A DNA stretch of 12,762 nt from AC-37 sp045805345 (GCA_045805345.1 JBJMLK010000046.1:1-12762), one strand, 5' to 3'. Counted from the stretch's first letter, positions 1 through 7,061 are shown. Translations and numbers: made by a program. Notes: a model not told the origin generated them from the letters alone.

Positions 1-525
1 CGAGAACTCGAACACGTGGGTCAGCTCGTGCAGGACGATCCAGCCGAGGAAGCTGTCGCGGTCGGAGCGCAGCTCGCGCACCGCCTTCTCGAGGTTCGGC
101 GTGACGAACAGCAGCCGCGGCGGGCGCTCGACGTCGAGGAGCGAGACCTCGTACTGCCCCAGCACGCGCTGCGACATGTAGCCGATCACGAGTCCGACCT
201 CGGCGGCGAGCGTCGCGCCGGTGACGGCGCGCAGCGGTCCGGCGAACGGGCCGGCCGTGCCGAGCCGGTCAGAGAGGCGCGTTGAGACCGGCTCGAGCAG
301 GGCCGCGAGCGAGTCGAGGTTCACGTCGGCCCACTCGGCGCGGCTGACGGGCTCGGCCGGGGGGATCGGGCCGGCGAGCGACAGCCCGGTGTACTCGCGC
401 AGATGGCCCTCGGCGTCGCCGACCAGAGCTCCGAGCTCGCTCGAGCGCGCCCCGGGCTCCGACGCGCCGCCGCCGGCGCCCGCCGCGAAGCGAGCGATCT
501 GCCGAGCCAGCGACCAGTCGACCAT
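1..525 (-). CDS. Zinc-dependent metalloprotease, DUF2342 family (N-terminal part, cut by window edge)
   Basis: The first 175 codons of a minus-strand gene run off the left edge in frame. The protein starts MVDWSLARQIARFAAG and carries a zincin motif HELTH (His166, Glu167, His170) at the end of a hydrophobic stretch (GWIVLHELTHVFEF), directly after a conserved-looking RLLFVTPNLEKAVRELR segment. The RAEWADVNLDSLAALLEP stretch near residue 62 fits the DUF2342 'putative hydrolase/zinc-dependent metalloprotease' family, which is common in Actinobacteria and sometimes labelled as associated with coenzyme F420 biosynthesis. Its substrate is not established. The rest of the catalytic domain, including the third zinc ligand, lies outside the window. 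The start is well defined: an in-frame TAG ends 9 nt upstream of this ATG. That TAG is also part of a -10-like TAGCCT box 6 nt before the ATG, so the mRNA may be leaderless. There is no signal peptide or membrane segment at the N-terminus. Confidence 0.85.
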   Translation of the reverse strand, partial: MVDWSLARQIARFAAGAGGGASEPGARSSELGALVGDAEGHLREYTGLSLAGPIPPAEPVSRAEWADVNLDSLAALLEPVSTRLSDRLGTAGPFAGPLRAVTGATLAAEVGLVIGYMSQRVLGQYEVSLLDVERPPRLLFVTPNLEKAVRELRSDRDSFLGWIVLHELTHVFEFS

Positions 526-531
526 CGCCTC

Positions 532-537
532 AGGCTA
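532..537 (-). promoter_or_regulatory. -10-like box for the metalloprotease gene (candidate leaderless start)
   Basis: On the minus strand TAGCCT is followed by 6 nt (GAGGCG) and then the ATG at 525. In high-GC actinobacteria TANNNT placed 6-7 nt before a start codon is typical of leaderless transcripts. GAGG within the 6-nt gap could alternatively act as a very close ribosome-binding site. I see no convincing -35 element. Confidence 0.4.
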
Positions 538-560
538 GATGATCGATCCCAATCCCCCGC
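538..560. repeat. Direct repeat copy 1 (23 bp, partner at 723-745)
   Basis: These 23 bases match 723-745 with a single C/T difference. Shared parts are GATGATCGAT at the left and CCAATCCCCCGC at the right. This copy abuts the -10 box of the metalloprotease gene, so it lies where an upstream regulator or polymerase would contact that promoter. Confidence 0.8.
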
Positions 561-600
561 ACCCCTGGCTGCCGCTGCAAATCGTCGCCGGGCGTACGGA

Positions 601-624
601 AGGGAGCCGCGCAGCGGCGGAATC
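601..624. repeat. Single copy of the GC-rich 24-bp hairpin repeat also found in selA
   Basis: The core GAGCCGCGCAGCGGCGGA is identical to the core of the third tandem unit in selA (10169-10192); over 24 bases the two copies differ at two positions. The unit can form a short stem GCCGC/GCGGC. Here it is intergenic, between divergent promoters. An intergenic copy 9.5 kb from the selA copies suggests a dispersed repeat family. Confidence 0.75.
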
Positions 625-631
625 GGTCGAG

Positions 632-651
632 TCGATGCATTCATGCATCGA
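632..651. repeat. Perfect palindrome, 9-bp arms
   Basis: TCGATGCAT is followed by two bases (TC) and then its exact reverse complement. It is AT-richer than its surroundings and lies between the divergent start codons at 525 and 791, in DNA that neither gene should transcribe if both start near their -10 boxes. It could be an operator for a dimeric regulator; no regulator gene is next to it. Confidence 0.6.
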
Positions 652-711
652 TCTCTCCCTGCGTCCTTCACCAGCTCGATTTTCGCGGCCCCCGGGGCAC
701 GCGGGTTCGGG

Positions 712-732
712 ATCGATCATCAGATGATCGAT
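712..732. repeat. Perfect palindrome, 10-bp arms, overlapping direct repeat copy 2
   Basis: ATCGATCATC, one A, then its exact reverse complement. The right arm is the beginning of the 23-bp direct repeat at 723-745. The half site GATGATCGAT also occurs at 538-547, so the region holds three copies of this half site. A DNA-binding site is more likely than a terminator, because no gene ends here. Confidence 0.6.
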
Positions 733-745
733 TCCAATCCCCCGC
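723..745. repeat. Direct repeat copy 2 (23 bp, partner at 538-560)
   Basis: 22 of 23 bases are identical to 538-560, in the same orientation, with starts 185 bp apart. The pair brackets the segment holding the hairpin repeat at 601-624 and the palindrome at 632-651. Confidence 0.8.
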
Positions 746-782
746 CGGTCTCCGCCTGCGCTTGGGGTACGCGCCGGGTGGG

Positions 783-788
783 TAGTCT
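783..788 (+). promoter_or_regulatory. -10-like box for the DUF1360 gene
   Basis: TAGTCT lies 2 nt before the ATG at 791 and 8 nt before a second in-frame ATG at 797. A -35-like TTGGGG lies at 762-767, with a short 15-nt spacer. If this is the promoter, the message would begin at about 795-796, which favours the ATG at 797 and a leaderless transcript. Confidence 0.3.
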
Positions 789-790
789 CG

Positions 791-1282
791 ATGCCGATGG
801 CGGCGACCGAGGAGGCGGTGAGGACGGGCGGACCGCGCGGCACCGACGAGCGGACGCAGCCGGTCGACTACGCCGCGATCAACGCGGTCTACGCCGCGCT
901 CGCCGCGGGCCTCCTCTACGCCACTCGCGAGCGCGCCGCGGAGGAGCCGATCGCCGTGCGCGAGCTGGTCCCGCTGTCTGCCGCCACGTTCGCGCTGTCG
1001 AAGGTGATCGCGCGGGAGAAGGTCGGCACCTGGCTCCGCGAGCCGTTCGTCGAGCAGGACGGCCACCCGCCGCGGCCCACCGGCCGGCGCCTGCAGCGGG
1101 CGATCGGCGAGCTGGTCACGTGCACGCGCTGCGTGGGAGCGTGGAGCGCGCTCGGCGTGGTGGGCCTGCGCGTGGCATCGCCGGCCACCGGGCGCACGGT
1201 CGCCAACGTCCTCGCGGCGTCGGCGGCCAACGACTGGATGCAGGCCGGCTTCCGCTGGCTGTGCAGCCGCGCTGACGCGTAG
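791..1282 (+). CDS. DUF1360 domain-containing protein
   Basis: A 163-residue protein of the DUF1360 family, whose function is unknown; some members in spore formers are linked to sporulation proteins. The family signature is visible as FALSKVIAREKVGTWLREPF (about residues 67-86) followed by GELVTCTRCVGAW (106-118), with paired cysteines at 111 and 114. Hydrophobic segments at about 28-43, 114-128 and 136-148 suggest a membrane-associated protein; the first 25 residues are polar. The gene is divergent from the metalloprotease and followed by a 214-nt gap. The start is uncertain by two codons: ATG at 791, or ATG at 797, which fits the upstream TAGTCT box better. Family assignment is firm; function cannot be inferred from context. 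Confidence 0.8.
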   Translation: MPMAATEEAVRTGGPRGTDERTQPVDYAAINAVYAALAAGLLYATRERAAEEPIAVRELVPLSAATFALSKVIAREKVGTWLREPFVEQDGHPPRPTGRRLQRAIGELVTCTRCVGAWSALGVVGLRVASPATGRTVANVLAASAANDWMQAGFRWLCSRADA

Positions 1283-1365
1283 CTCCGCGGCGCGGCGCGC
1301 ATAGCCACCCGACCGTCGCAAACGCACCCGCCGCGCGTCGGTACCTCACCCGCAACGTGCGGCGC

Positions 1366-1381
1366 GCCGGGGGGCCCCGGC
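1366..1381 (+). terminator. Possible terminator hairpin after the DUF1360 gene
   Basis: GCCGGG, a 4-nt loop, then CCCGGC forms a perfect 6-bp GC stem, followed by CTTT only. It lies 84 nt past the stop codon. The T tract is too short for a textbook intrinsic terminator, so this is tentative. Confidence 0.25.
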
Positions 1382-1482
1382 CTTTACAGGCGCCCGCGCG
1401 TCTGCGCAGTCTCGTGGTGCAGGGGGGGCGAGAAGGGGAGGGGTCAGCACTTAGCCCCATAGAGACATCTCGACTCGCACCC

Positions 1483-1490
1483 GAAGGGGG
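1483..1490 (+). promoter_or_regulatory. Ribosome-binding site that fixes the GTG start at 1497
   Basis: GAAGGGGG lies 6 nt before the GTG at 1497. It is the clearest purine-rich Shine-Dalgarno among the transcript-opening genes in this window, most of which have none. Confidence 0.6.
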
Positions 1491-1496
1491 TTCGCA

Positions 1497-4289
1497 GTGA
1501 CGTCAGCCCACGTCCGCAGATCGATCGCCGTTTGCGCCGCCGCAGCCGCGGTACTGGGGGTGGCGCCCGGTGGCGCCCGAGCCGGCACCTATGACGTCGT
1601 CGCGTGCGACGCGGCGCCGCGCGGCGTCAACAACTCGTGGGTGGGGAGCACCTCGGGGCCACGGATGACCACGCCGAGCGCCTGCCCCACCAACCGCGAC
1701 CCGCTCGACGGGATGGGCGCGCTGGCGAAGGTCGAGGTCGGCACGGCTCAGACGTTCGCCACGGCTACGCAGTCGTTCGACGCGCCGGCCGGCACGCGCA
1801 TCGTCTCCCTCAGCACACAGTTCTCGATGCAGCGCAAGTCGCCTCAGTGGCAGGTCGGGCTGTTCGCGGACGGCCGGATGGTCACCGGCTGCAAGACCGC
1901 TGACGCGTACAACCCATGCCTCTACTCGACCGCGTTCCCAGGGGTCACCAAGACGTTCGCGTTCAGCCAGGGCGTGCGCCGCGTCTACGCCCAGACGGAG
2001 TGCGGCGACTCGGGCGGCTGCCCCACCGGCCCGCGCAACCTGGCCGGCTTCCCCGAGCGTGCGGGCGTGCGCGTCTACGCCGCCACGGTGCGCGTGCGCG
2101 ACGACAGCGTCCCCACGGTCCTGGACCGTGGCACGGGCGGGCTCACGACCGGCGGCTGGCAGCGCGGCGTGCGCTCGCTGGGCTACGCGGTGCTCGACAA
2201 CGTCGGCGTTCGCGCCACGCGGTTCTTCGTCGACGGCCGCCAGCGGGACGACCTCGCACCGGCCTGCGACTACACGCGGCCGGTGCCCTGCCCGAGTCTG
2301 CCGGCCCCCAGCTACTCGCTCGAGACGCAGGCGCTGGCAGACGGGCCGCACGAGCTGCGCGTCGAGGCGGTGGACGCGGCCGGCAACGTGGGCCGGCTGA
2401 CCAGGACGTTCGCGACCGACAACACGGCTCCCAACCTGCCGGACGGCGTGGCGGTCGACGGCGGCGAGGGCTGGCGGAGCGTGAACGGCTTCCGCCTCGC
2501 GTGGCAGAACCCGGCGAGCGTGGCGCCGGTCGAGGTCGCGCACTATGAGCTCTGCCCGGCGTCGGGGGGCGCCTGCACCGTGGGCGAGCGCCGCGCGGAC
2601 GGCGTCAGCGCGATCGCGGACCTGCGCGTGCCCGAGCCCGGCGACTACACCGTGCGAGTCTGGCTGGAGGACGCCGCGGGGAACGTGAACGCGGGCAACC
2701 GGTCGGCGCCGGTGCACCTGCGCTTCGACGACGTCGCGCCCGGCATGGCCGAGCCGCTCGCGCGAAGTGGTTGGCTGCGGAGCGACGGGCTCGACGAGCC
2801 GATCGCGCTCGGCATTGGGCAGCTCGTGCCGCTGTCGGGAATCGCGGGCTACTCCGTGACGACCGACGGCAGCGACCCCGATGCGACCGTCGACACCCGT
2901 GGCGGGGTCTACTCGCTCCGAACGGTCGCCGAGGGCGTCACGCGGCTGCGCGCCCGCGCGATCTCCGGAGCCGGCGTCCCGTCGCAGCTCGTGGGCGAGA
3001 CGCAGGTGCGCATCGACCGCACGCCGCCCGCCGCCGCGATCGGCGGCGCCCCGGGCGAGGCGTGGCAGGCACGACCGGTCACGCTCGCCCTGCGCGGCAG
3101 CGACCAGCCGGGACTCTCGGGGATGACGCCCTCGGGGCCCGGCGAGCCGATCGAGGCCGGCGGCTTTCTCGAGTGGCAGGTCGACGGCGGCGATCCGCTG
3201 CGCGAACGCGGCGACGCCGGCGGTGTCACGCTCGAGACCGACGGCGTGCACAGCGTCCTGCTCCACGCGGTCGACGCTGCCGGTAACGAGTCCGCGCGCC
3301 GCAGCGTGGAGGTGCGCATCGACCGCACGCCGCCCGAGCTCGTCGTGTTCGAGCGCGGCGATCCCGCGGATCCGCGGGCGGTCGAGGTGGCGGTGGCGGA
3401 CCGGACGTCGGGCGTGGCCGGCGGGGTCGTCGAGCTGCGGCGCGTGGACGCGCCGGGCGGCTGGCGGGCGCTGGCGACCGCGTTTCACGACGGGCGGCTG
3501 AGCGCGCGGCTCGACGACGCCGCACTCGCGGGCACGTACGTGCTGCGCGCGCGTGTGCGCGACGCCGCGGGCAACGAGGCGATCGGCGACCGCCGCCGCG
3601 GCGGCGCGCCGGTCGTGATCGATACCCGGGCGCTCCGGGCCGCCACGCGCGTGCGCGCGGGCATCGTGTCCGGTCGCGGCGCCGAGCGCTCGGGCCTGGC
3701 GTCGAGCGCGACGGTCGGCTTCGGCCGCTCCGCGGCGGCCCGCGGGACGGTCGTGCGCTCATCCGGCGCCCCGGTTGCAGGAGGCGTGGTCGAAGTCTGG
3801 TCGCGCTCGGCCGCGGCGGGCTCCGCGTACACACGAGTCGCGCGCGTGCACACCGACTCCGGCGGCGGGTTCGCCTACCGCGTGCCGGCCGGCACGAGCC
3901 GCACGGTGCGGTTCCGCTACACGGGCTCGGCGATCGACAGGCCGTCGCAGGCCGAGGTCACGGTGCGCGTGCCCGCCTCGATCACGATCCACGCCAGCCG
4001 GCGCTCGGTCGGCAACGGGCAGGTCGTGACGTTCAGCGGCGTGCTGCGCGGGAGGCCGATCCCGCGCGGCGGCAAGGTCGTCGACCTCCAGGCCCACTAC
4101 CGCGGTCGCTGGCGGACGTTCGCCACGCCGCGCGCCGGGAGCGACGGGAGGTGGCGCTACCGCTACCGCTTCGGCGCCACCCGCGGGCGGCTCGTGTACC
4201 CGTTCCGCGTGCTCGTCAGGCCCGAGTCCTCGTACCCGTATGCGGTCGGCCGCTCGCCGACCACGAGGGTGACGGTCACGGGGCGCTGA
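1497..4289 (+). CDS. Secreted multidomain protein with repeated Ig-like modules
   Basis: A 930-residue exported protein. Residues 1-29 form a signal peptide: charged start (HVRRS), alanine-rich core, likely cleavage after GARA. Residues 30 to about 200 form a cysteine-containing N-terminal domain (Cys37, 63, 132, 141, 169, 175), possibly a lectin-like beta-sandwich. Then come at least five Ig-like modules, recognisable by AVDAAGN-type ends (about 291-297, 391-396, 591-597, 687-692) and IDRTPP/DNTAP linkers (about 308, 507, 608). All ten cysteines of the mature protein lie before residue 361, suggesting disulfides outside the cell. Residues about 742-825 and 829-928 look like two further beta-sandwich domains (VRSSGAPVAGGVVEVW; FSGVLRGRPIPRGGKVV). 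There is no C-terminal anchor or sortase motif. It is probably an adhesion or binding protein; the ligand is unknown. Start: GTG with a good ribosome-binding site. Confidence 0.8.
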   Translation: MTSAHVRRSIAVCAAAAAVLGVAPGGARAGTYDVVACDAAPRGVNNSWVGSTSGPRMTTPSACPTNRDPLDGMGALAKVEVGTAQTFATATQSFDAPAGTRIVSLSTQFSMQRKSPQWQVGLFADGRMVTGCKTADAYNPCLYSTAFPGVTKTFAFSQGVRRVYAQTECGDSGGCPTGPRNLAGFPERAGVRVYAATVRVRDDSVPTVLDRGTGGLTTGGWQRGVRSLGYAVLDNVGVRATRFFVDGRQRDDLAPACDYTRPVPCPSLPAPSYSLETQALADGPHELRVEAVDAAGNVGRLTRTFATDNTAPNLPDGVAVDGGEGWRSVNGFRLAWQNPASVAPVEVAHYELCPASGGACTVGERRADGVSAIADLRVPEPGDYTVRVWLEDAAGNVNAGNRSAPVHLRFDDVAPGMAEPLARSGWLRSDGLDEPIALGIGQLVPLSGIAGYSVTTDGSDPDATVDTRGGVYSLRTVAEGVTRLRARAISGAGVPSQLVGETQVRIDRTPPAAAIGGAPGEAWQARPVTLALRGSDQPGLSGMTPSGPGEPIEAGGFLEWQVDGGDPLRERGDAGGVTLETDGVHSVLLHAVDAAGNESARRSVEVRIDRTPPELVVFERGDPADPRAVEVAVADRTSGVAGGVVELRRVDAPGGWRALATAFHDGRLSARLDDAALAGTYVLRARVRDAAGNEAIGDRRRGGAPVVIDTRALRAATRVRAGIVSGRGAERSGLASSATVGFGRSAAARGTVVRSSGAPVAGGVVEVWSRSAAAGSAYTRVARVHTDSGGGFAYRVPAGTSRTVRFRYTGSAIDRPSQAEVTVRVPASITIHASRRSVGNGQVVTFSGVLRGRPIPRGGKVVDLQAHYRGRWRTFATPRAGSDGRWRYRYRFGATRGRLVYPFRVLVRPESSYPYAVGRSPTTRVTVTGR

Positions 4290-4302
4290 GAGCGGAGCCG
4301 GT

Positions 4303-6771
4303 CTAGTGCCGTGGGATCGCGACCCGGCCGTTCGGCCCGAGCCGTGCGACGAGCTTCGACCGCCGTCGCACCTGGCTCGGGCAGAACGGCGGGTCGACCC
4401 ACTTCTTCTTCGAGAACATTCGCGTCTGGTCGCCGAAGAACGGCGACTTCGGGTTGGTCGACAGCGAGTAGGTGAGGATCGCCCGGTTCTTCGGGCAGCC
4501 TCTCTTGTGCAGCTCGGTGACCATCACGAAGCTCGACCCGTGGGGCACGTCGGTGTAGCCGCCGGGCGGGTTCCAGCTCACGTTGATCGCGTTGAAGAGG
4601 CTGTCGCTTCCCGGCCCGCCGTGGATCGGGATGCGCACCTTCCCGCGCTTCTCGTACTGGTAGGTGCGGAGCGTCGCGTCGAGCGGGATCCCGTTCGAGC
4701 GCAGGTCGTTCACCGCGTCGCCGAGCGCCTTCTTGACCTGCGGGTTGCCGGTGTTGAGGCCGCGCGGGGTGTTCACCGGGTCGGAGGAGTCGTACTGCGT
4801 GGCGTAGATCTGCGACGAGGTCGGCAGCCCGACCGGCGCCACGCTCGAGCGCACCCGCTCCACGAAGCGGCGGAACAGCACCGCGCCGCGGCTGTCGAGG
4901 TTGTCGTGGTTGTCGAACTTGGCCAGCACCGGACACGCCGCGCTCACGTCCACGGTCCCGGCGTCGCTCGGCTCGCTGCCGTCGGACTTGCACATGTCCA
5001 CGAGCGCGGCCTTCCACATGACCCCGGCGTACTGGCGGTCGTTGAAGACCATCCACGTCATGTCCTTCAGCGCGAAGCCCTTGCCCTTGCGGCCGTCCTT
5101 GCCATGCAGCCGGCGCTCGATCATCGTCAGCCCGTTGCGGGTGCGCAGGGAGCGGGGCGAGTCCTCGTCGCCGATGATGCGCGCGAAGCCGGTCAGCGGG
5201 TGGTGCGGGTTCGACAGCCAGTAGCTGTCGTTCGAGTTCTCGGTGTAGTCGCGGCGGAACAGCGAGGGCAGGTGCTTCGGGCCGAAGATCCCGGGCACGA
5301 CCGCGTCCTTGTCATTGCTCCACGCGCACGCGGAGGTCGAGCCGTCGAGCACCGGGAGCCCGGGCACCGCCGCGTACACGGCCTTGCCGAGCACGCCGTT
5401 CACGCACTGGTTCACCTTCGCGTCGGGCACGTTCGGGATCGAGCCGATGTCGGCGTAGTACGCCTTGCCGTTCTTGTCCGTGGCGATGGTGTTCACCCAC
5501 GGGATGCCCTGGTACCTGTGCTCAACGCGGTCCAGCTGGCCCACGCTCTGGGCTGTGTCGACCGCGAAGAAGTGGTTCAGGTAGCGGAAGTTGCCGGCGT
5601 TCACGTCGCCCATCGCGTACGCGCGCTCCGGCGTCCACGGGAAGATCGGCAGGCCGAGGATCGAGGTCAGGATCGATCCCTGGAGGCTCGAGTAGAGCGT
5701 GCGCGTCTGCGGCTTGATCGAGCCGTCGGGCTGCTTCACCTGCACCGTCACGTTGTCGCGCTTCATCTGGTGCGGGGTGCCGTTGTAGAGGTAGGTCGTC
5801 GGCGAGCCAGGGACGAGCTTCAGCTCGAACGGCGTGAAGCGGAACGCCGTGGACACGGTGTGGCTCCAGGCCAGTCCGTTCGTATGGCCGATCAGCACGG
5901 CCGGCACGCCGAACAGGCTGCCGCCGATCACGTTGACCTTGCCCGGGATCGTGGCGTGGGCCTCGTAGAAGCGCTCGGTGCCGTCCCACGGGAAGTGCGG
6001 GTTGCCCAGCATCACGCCGCCGCCGTGCCGGGTGCCCGCGTTGCCGACGCCCACCGCGTTGCTGCCGATGCCGAGGTCGGTGATGCGCCGGCCGAACTCG
6101 TCGAGCATCGAGGCGCTCGGCTGCTTGGCGGACGACGAGCCCGGCAGGCCGAGCGGCGGCTGCGCCCCGGCGATGCCGTCGATCGCCACGCCCTGGCTCG
6201 CCAGGATCCCCAGCTGCCAGAAGCGGCGGTAGGCGTCGAGCACGCTGATCTTGCGCACCCACGGCTTGCCACGGCAGGTCGGGTCCGAGATGTGGTTGCG
6301 GCCGGTGTCCGTCAGGTACTGGTTCCAGCCCTTCACGTAGCCGCGCACCGTCTGCTTCACCACCGGCAGCGGGCCGCGCGGCGGCTTTTGCGCGAGCAGC
6401 TTCTCCACCACGTGGGTGTCGATCGCGCGCTTGAAGAAGAAGTCGCTGTTGAGGTTGTTCGGCTCCGTGCCGTTGCCGCGCGAGGCGTAGCTGCCGTTCG
6501 GGCCGAAGAACTTCGACCGCTCACCCCGGACCGTCACGTAATCGTCGGCCATCGGGCAGATGTTGTCCTGGGCGAACGCGTAGCCGTAGCCGTAGCCGAT
6601 GCCCTCCCAGGTCTTGGAGATGATGTGGGGGATCCCGTGCGCGCTGCGGCGGATGTCCACCCGGGGGCCGCTCTTGGCCGCGGCCGTCGCCGCGAGCGCC
6701 GCCAGCGCGATCAGCGCGAGCGCAAGCGCCAGCCATGCCGCGCGCGCCCAATGCTGCCTCGTCCCCCGCAT
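4303..6771 (-). CDS. Secreted penicillin-amidase-family acylase (S45), aculeacin/AHL-acylase-like
   Basis: An 822-residue N-terminal-nucleophile hydrolase precursor. Residues 1-32 are a signal peptide (ARAAWLALALALIALAALAATAAA), followed by the alpha chain (DIRRSAHGIPHI...GYGYAFAQDN). Autocleavage is predicted between Gly236 and Ser237 in DLGIGSNAVGVG, leaving Ser237 as nucleophile. Numbering from Ser237 as beta-1, His259 falls at beta-23 and Val306 at beta-70, the positions used by AHL and aculeacin acylases (PvdQ type). The catalytic Asn is probably in NSND at 512-515. The C-terminal HGSSFVMVTEL...SLSTNPKSPFFGDQTRMFSKKKWV is typical of the same branch. The enzyme should hydrolyse an amide bond holding a fatty acyl chain (AHL signals, lipopeptides such as aculeacin/echinocandin, or penicillins) outside the cell; the substrate cannot be read from sequence. 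It ends 13 bp from the convergent secreted-protein gene. The start lies 9 nt after a TACCCT box. Confidence 0.9.
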   Translation of the reverse strand: MRGTRQHWARAAWLALALALIALAALAATAAAKSGPRVDIRRSAHGIPHIISKTWEGIGYGYGYAFAQDNICPMADDYVTVRGERSKFFGPNGSYASRGNGTEPNNLNSDFFFKRAIDTHVVEKLLAQKPPRGPLPVVKQTVRGYVKGWNQYLTDTGRNHISDPTCRGKPWVRKISVLDAYRRFWQLGILASQGVAIDGIAGAQPPLGLPGSSSAKQPSASMLDEFGRRITDLGIGSNAVGVGNAGTRHGGGVMLGNPHFPWDGTERFYEAHATIPGKVNVIGGSLFGVPAVLIGHTNGLAWSHTVSTAFRFTPFELKLVPGSPTTYLYNGTPHQMKRDNVTVQVKQPDGSIKPQTRTLYSSLQGSILTSILGLPIFPWTPERAYAMGDVNAGNFRYLNHFFAVDTAQSVGQLDRVEHRYQGIPWVNTIATDKNGKAYYADIGSIPNVPDAKVNQCVNGVLGKAVYAAVPGLPVLDGSTSACAWSNDKDAVVPGIFGPKHLPSLFRRDYTENSNDSYWLSNPHHPLTGFARIIGDEDSPRSLRTRNGLTMIERRLHGKDGRKGKGFALKDMTWMVFNDRQYAGVMWKAALVDMCKSDGSEPSDAGTVDVSAACPVLAKFDNHDNLDSRGAVLFRRFVERVRSSVAPVGLPTSSQIYATQYDSSDPVNTPRGLNTGNPQVKKALGDAVNDLRSNGIPLDATLRTYQYEKRGKVRIPIHGGPGSDSLFNAINVSWNPPGGYTDVPHGSSFVMVTELHKRGCPKNRAILTYSLSTNPKSPFFGDQTRMFSKKKWVDPPFCPSQVRRRSKLVARLGPNGRVAIPRH

Positions 6772-6780
6772 TCAGTGGCA

Positions 6781-6786
6781 AGGGTA
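6781..6786 (-). promoter_or_regulatory. -10-like box for the acylase gene
   Basis: On the minus strand TACCCT is followed by 9 nt and the ATG at 6771, giving a leader of only a few bases. It shares its TA with the plus-strand TACGAT box at 6785-6790. No -35 motif is evident. Confidence 0.4.
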
Positions 6787-6790
6787 CGAT
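6785..6790 (+). promoter_or_regulatory. -10-like box for the small membrane protein gene (candidate leaderless start)
   Basis: TACGAT is followed by exactly 6 nt and then GTG at 6797, the geometry expected for a leaderless actinobacterial mRNA. An AAGGG at 6780-6784 lies too far upstream (12 nt) to be an ideal ribosome-binding site. Confidence 0.45.
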
Positions 6791-6796
6791 TTCCCC

Positions 6797-7027
6797 GTGG
6801 CGCGCGTCGCACAGGTCACGTTCCTCGTGGTCGGCTTCTCGTTCCTGATCGGCTACGGGATCGGCTACGTCACCGACTTCCACGGCTTCGCGTGGAACAT
6901 CGCGGGCGGCGTGCTGTACGTCGTCGCGGGCCTCACGATCCCGTTCATGAGCCTCGCGTCGATCGTGTGGCTCGTTGTCGACAGCGTGCGGAAGTTCCGC
7001 CGCTGCCGCGCGACGCGCACGACGTAG
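6797..7027 (+). CDS. Small membrane protein of unknown function (76 aa)
   Basis: The protein starts VARVAQVTFLVVGFSFLIGYGIGY. Residues about 6-24 form one membrane segment and about 35-62 a second long hydrophobic stretch (WNIAGGVLYVVAGLTIPFMSLASIVWLVV), ending in a basic tail (VRKFRRCRATR) that should face the cytoplasm. I do not recognise a family. The frame stays open back to an ATG at 6599, but that part is antisense to the acylase signal peptide and has no independent coding character. The GTG at 6797 is preferred because a TACGAT box sits 6 nt before it and the hydrophobic protein begins there. It is head to head with the acylase gene with 25 bp between start codons, so the two may be transcribed from overlapping promoters. 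It converges on the mutase gene. Confidence 0.65.
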   Translation: MARVAQVTFLVVGFSFLIGYGIGYVTDFHGFAWNIAGGVLYVVAGLTIPFMSLASIVWLVVDSVRKFRRCRATRTT

Positions 7028-7028
7028 C

Positions 7029-7045
7029 CGGCGCGCACGGCGCCG
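7029..7045. terminator. Possible hairpin between convergent genes
   Basis: CGGCGC, a 5-nt loop, then GCGCCG lies in the 34-nt gap between the membrane-protein stop (7027) and the mutase stop (7062). No T tract follows on either strand, so termination activity is uncertain. Confidence 0.25.
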
Positions 7046-7061
7046 CGGGCGCTACGCCTGG

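Larger units (their letters stand above)
1283..1496 (+). other. Intergenic region between the DUF1360 gene and the secreted-protein gene
   Basis: No convincing small ORF or RNA gene is visible. It holds a GC hairpin at 1366-1381 and a ribosome-binding site just before the next gene. G-rich runs (about 1422-1442) precede a more AT-containing stretch near 1449-1475, where the next promoter probably lies, but I could not assign a clear -10/-35 pair. Confidence 0.5.

Noticed and set aside
526..790. Small minus- or plus-strand ORFs in the divergent region (for example 539-727)
   Set aside because: They are short, lack ribosome-binding sites, consist of the repeats themselves and have no recognisable composition or motif.
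403..1275. 290-codon plus-strand frame spanning the metalloprotease start and the DUF1360 gene
   Set aside because: It crosses a divergent promoter region and covers the DUF1360 gene in another frame; no family features.
1503..3488. Long open frame (661 codons) antisense to the secreted protein
   Set aside because: It is a mirror frame of the plus-strand gene caused by high GC; the product is Arg/Ala/His-rich without domains, while the plus strand has a signal peptide and recognisable repeats.
4287..4289. UGA stop of the secreted protein as a selenocysteine codon
   Set aside because: The frame after the UGA has no conserved continuation, and the stop lies 13 bp from the convergent acylase stop; the other UGA stop (moaDE, 9421) is followed by the overlapping selA frame.
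6599..6796. N-terminal extension of the small membrane protein to an ATG at 6599
   Set aside because: The extension is antisense to the acylase signal peptide and start; the TACGAT box and the hydrophobic protein both point to GTG 6797.
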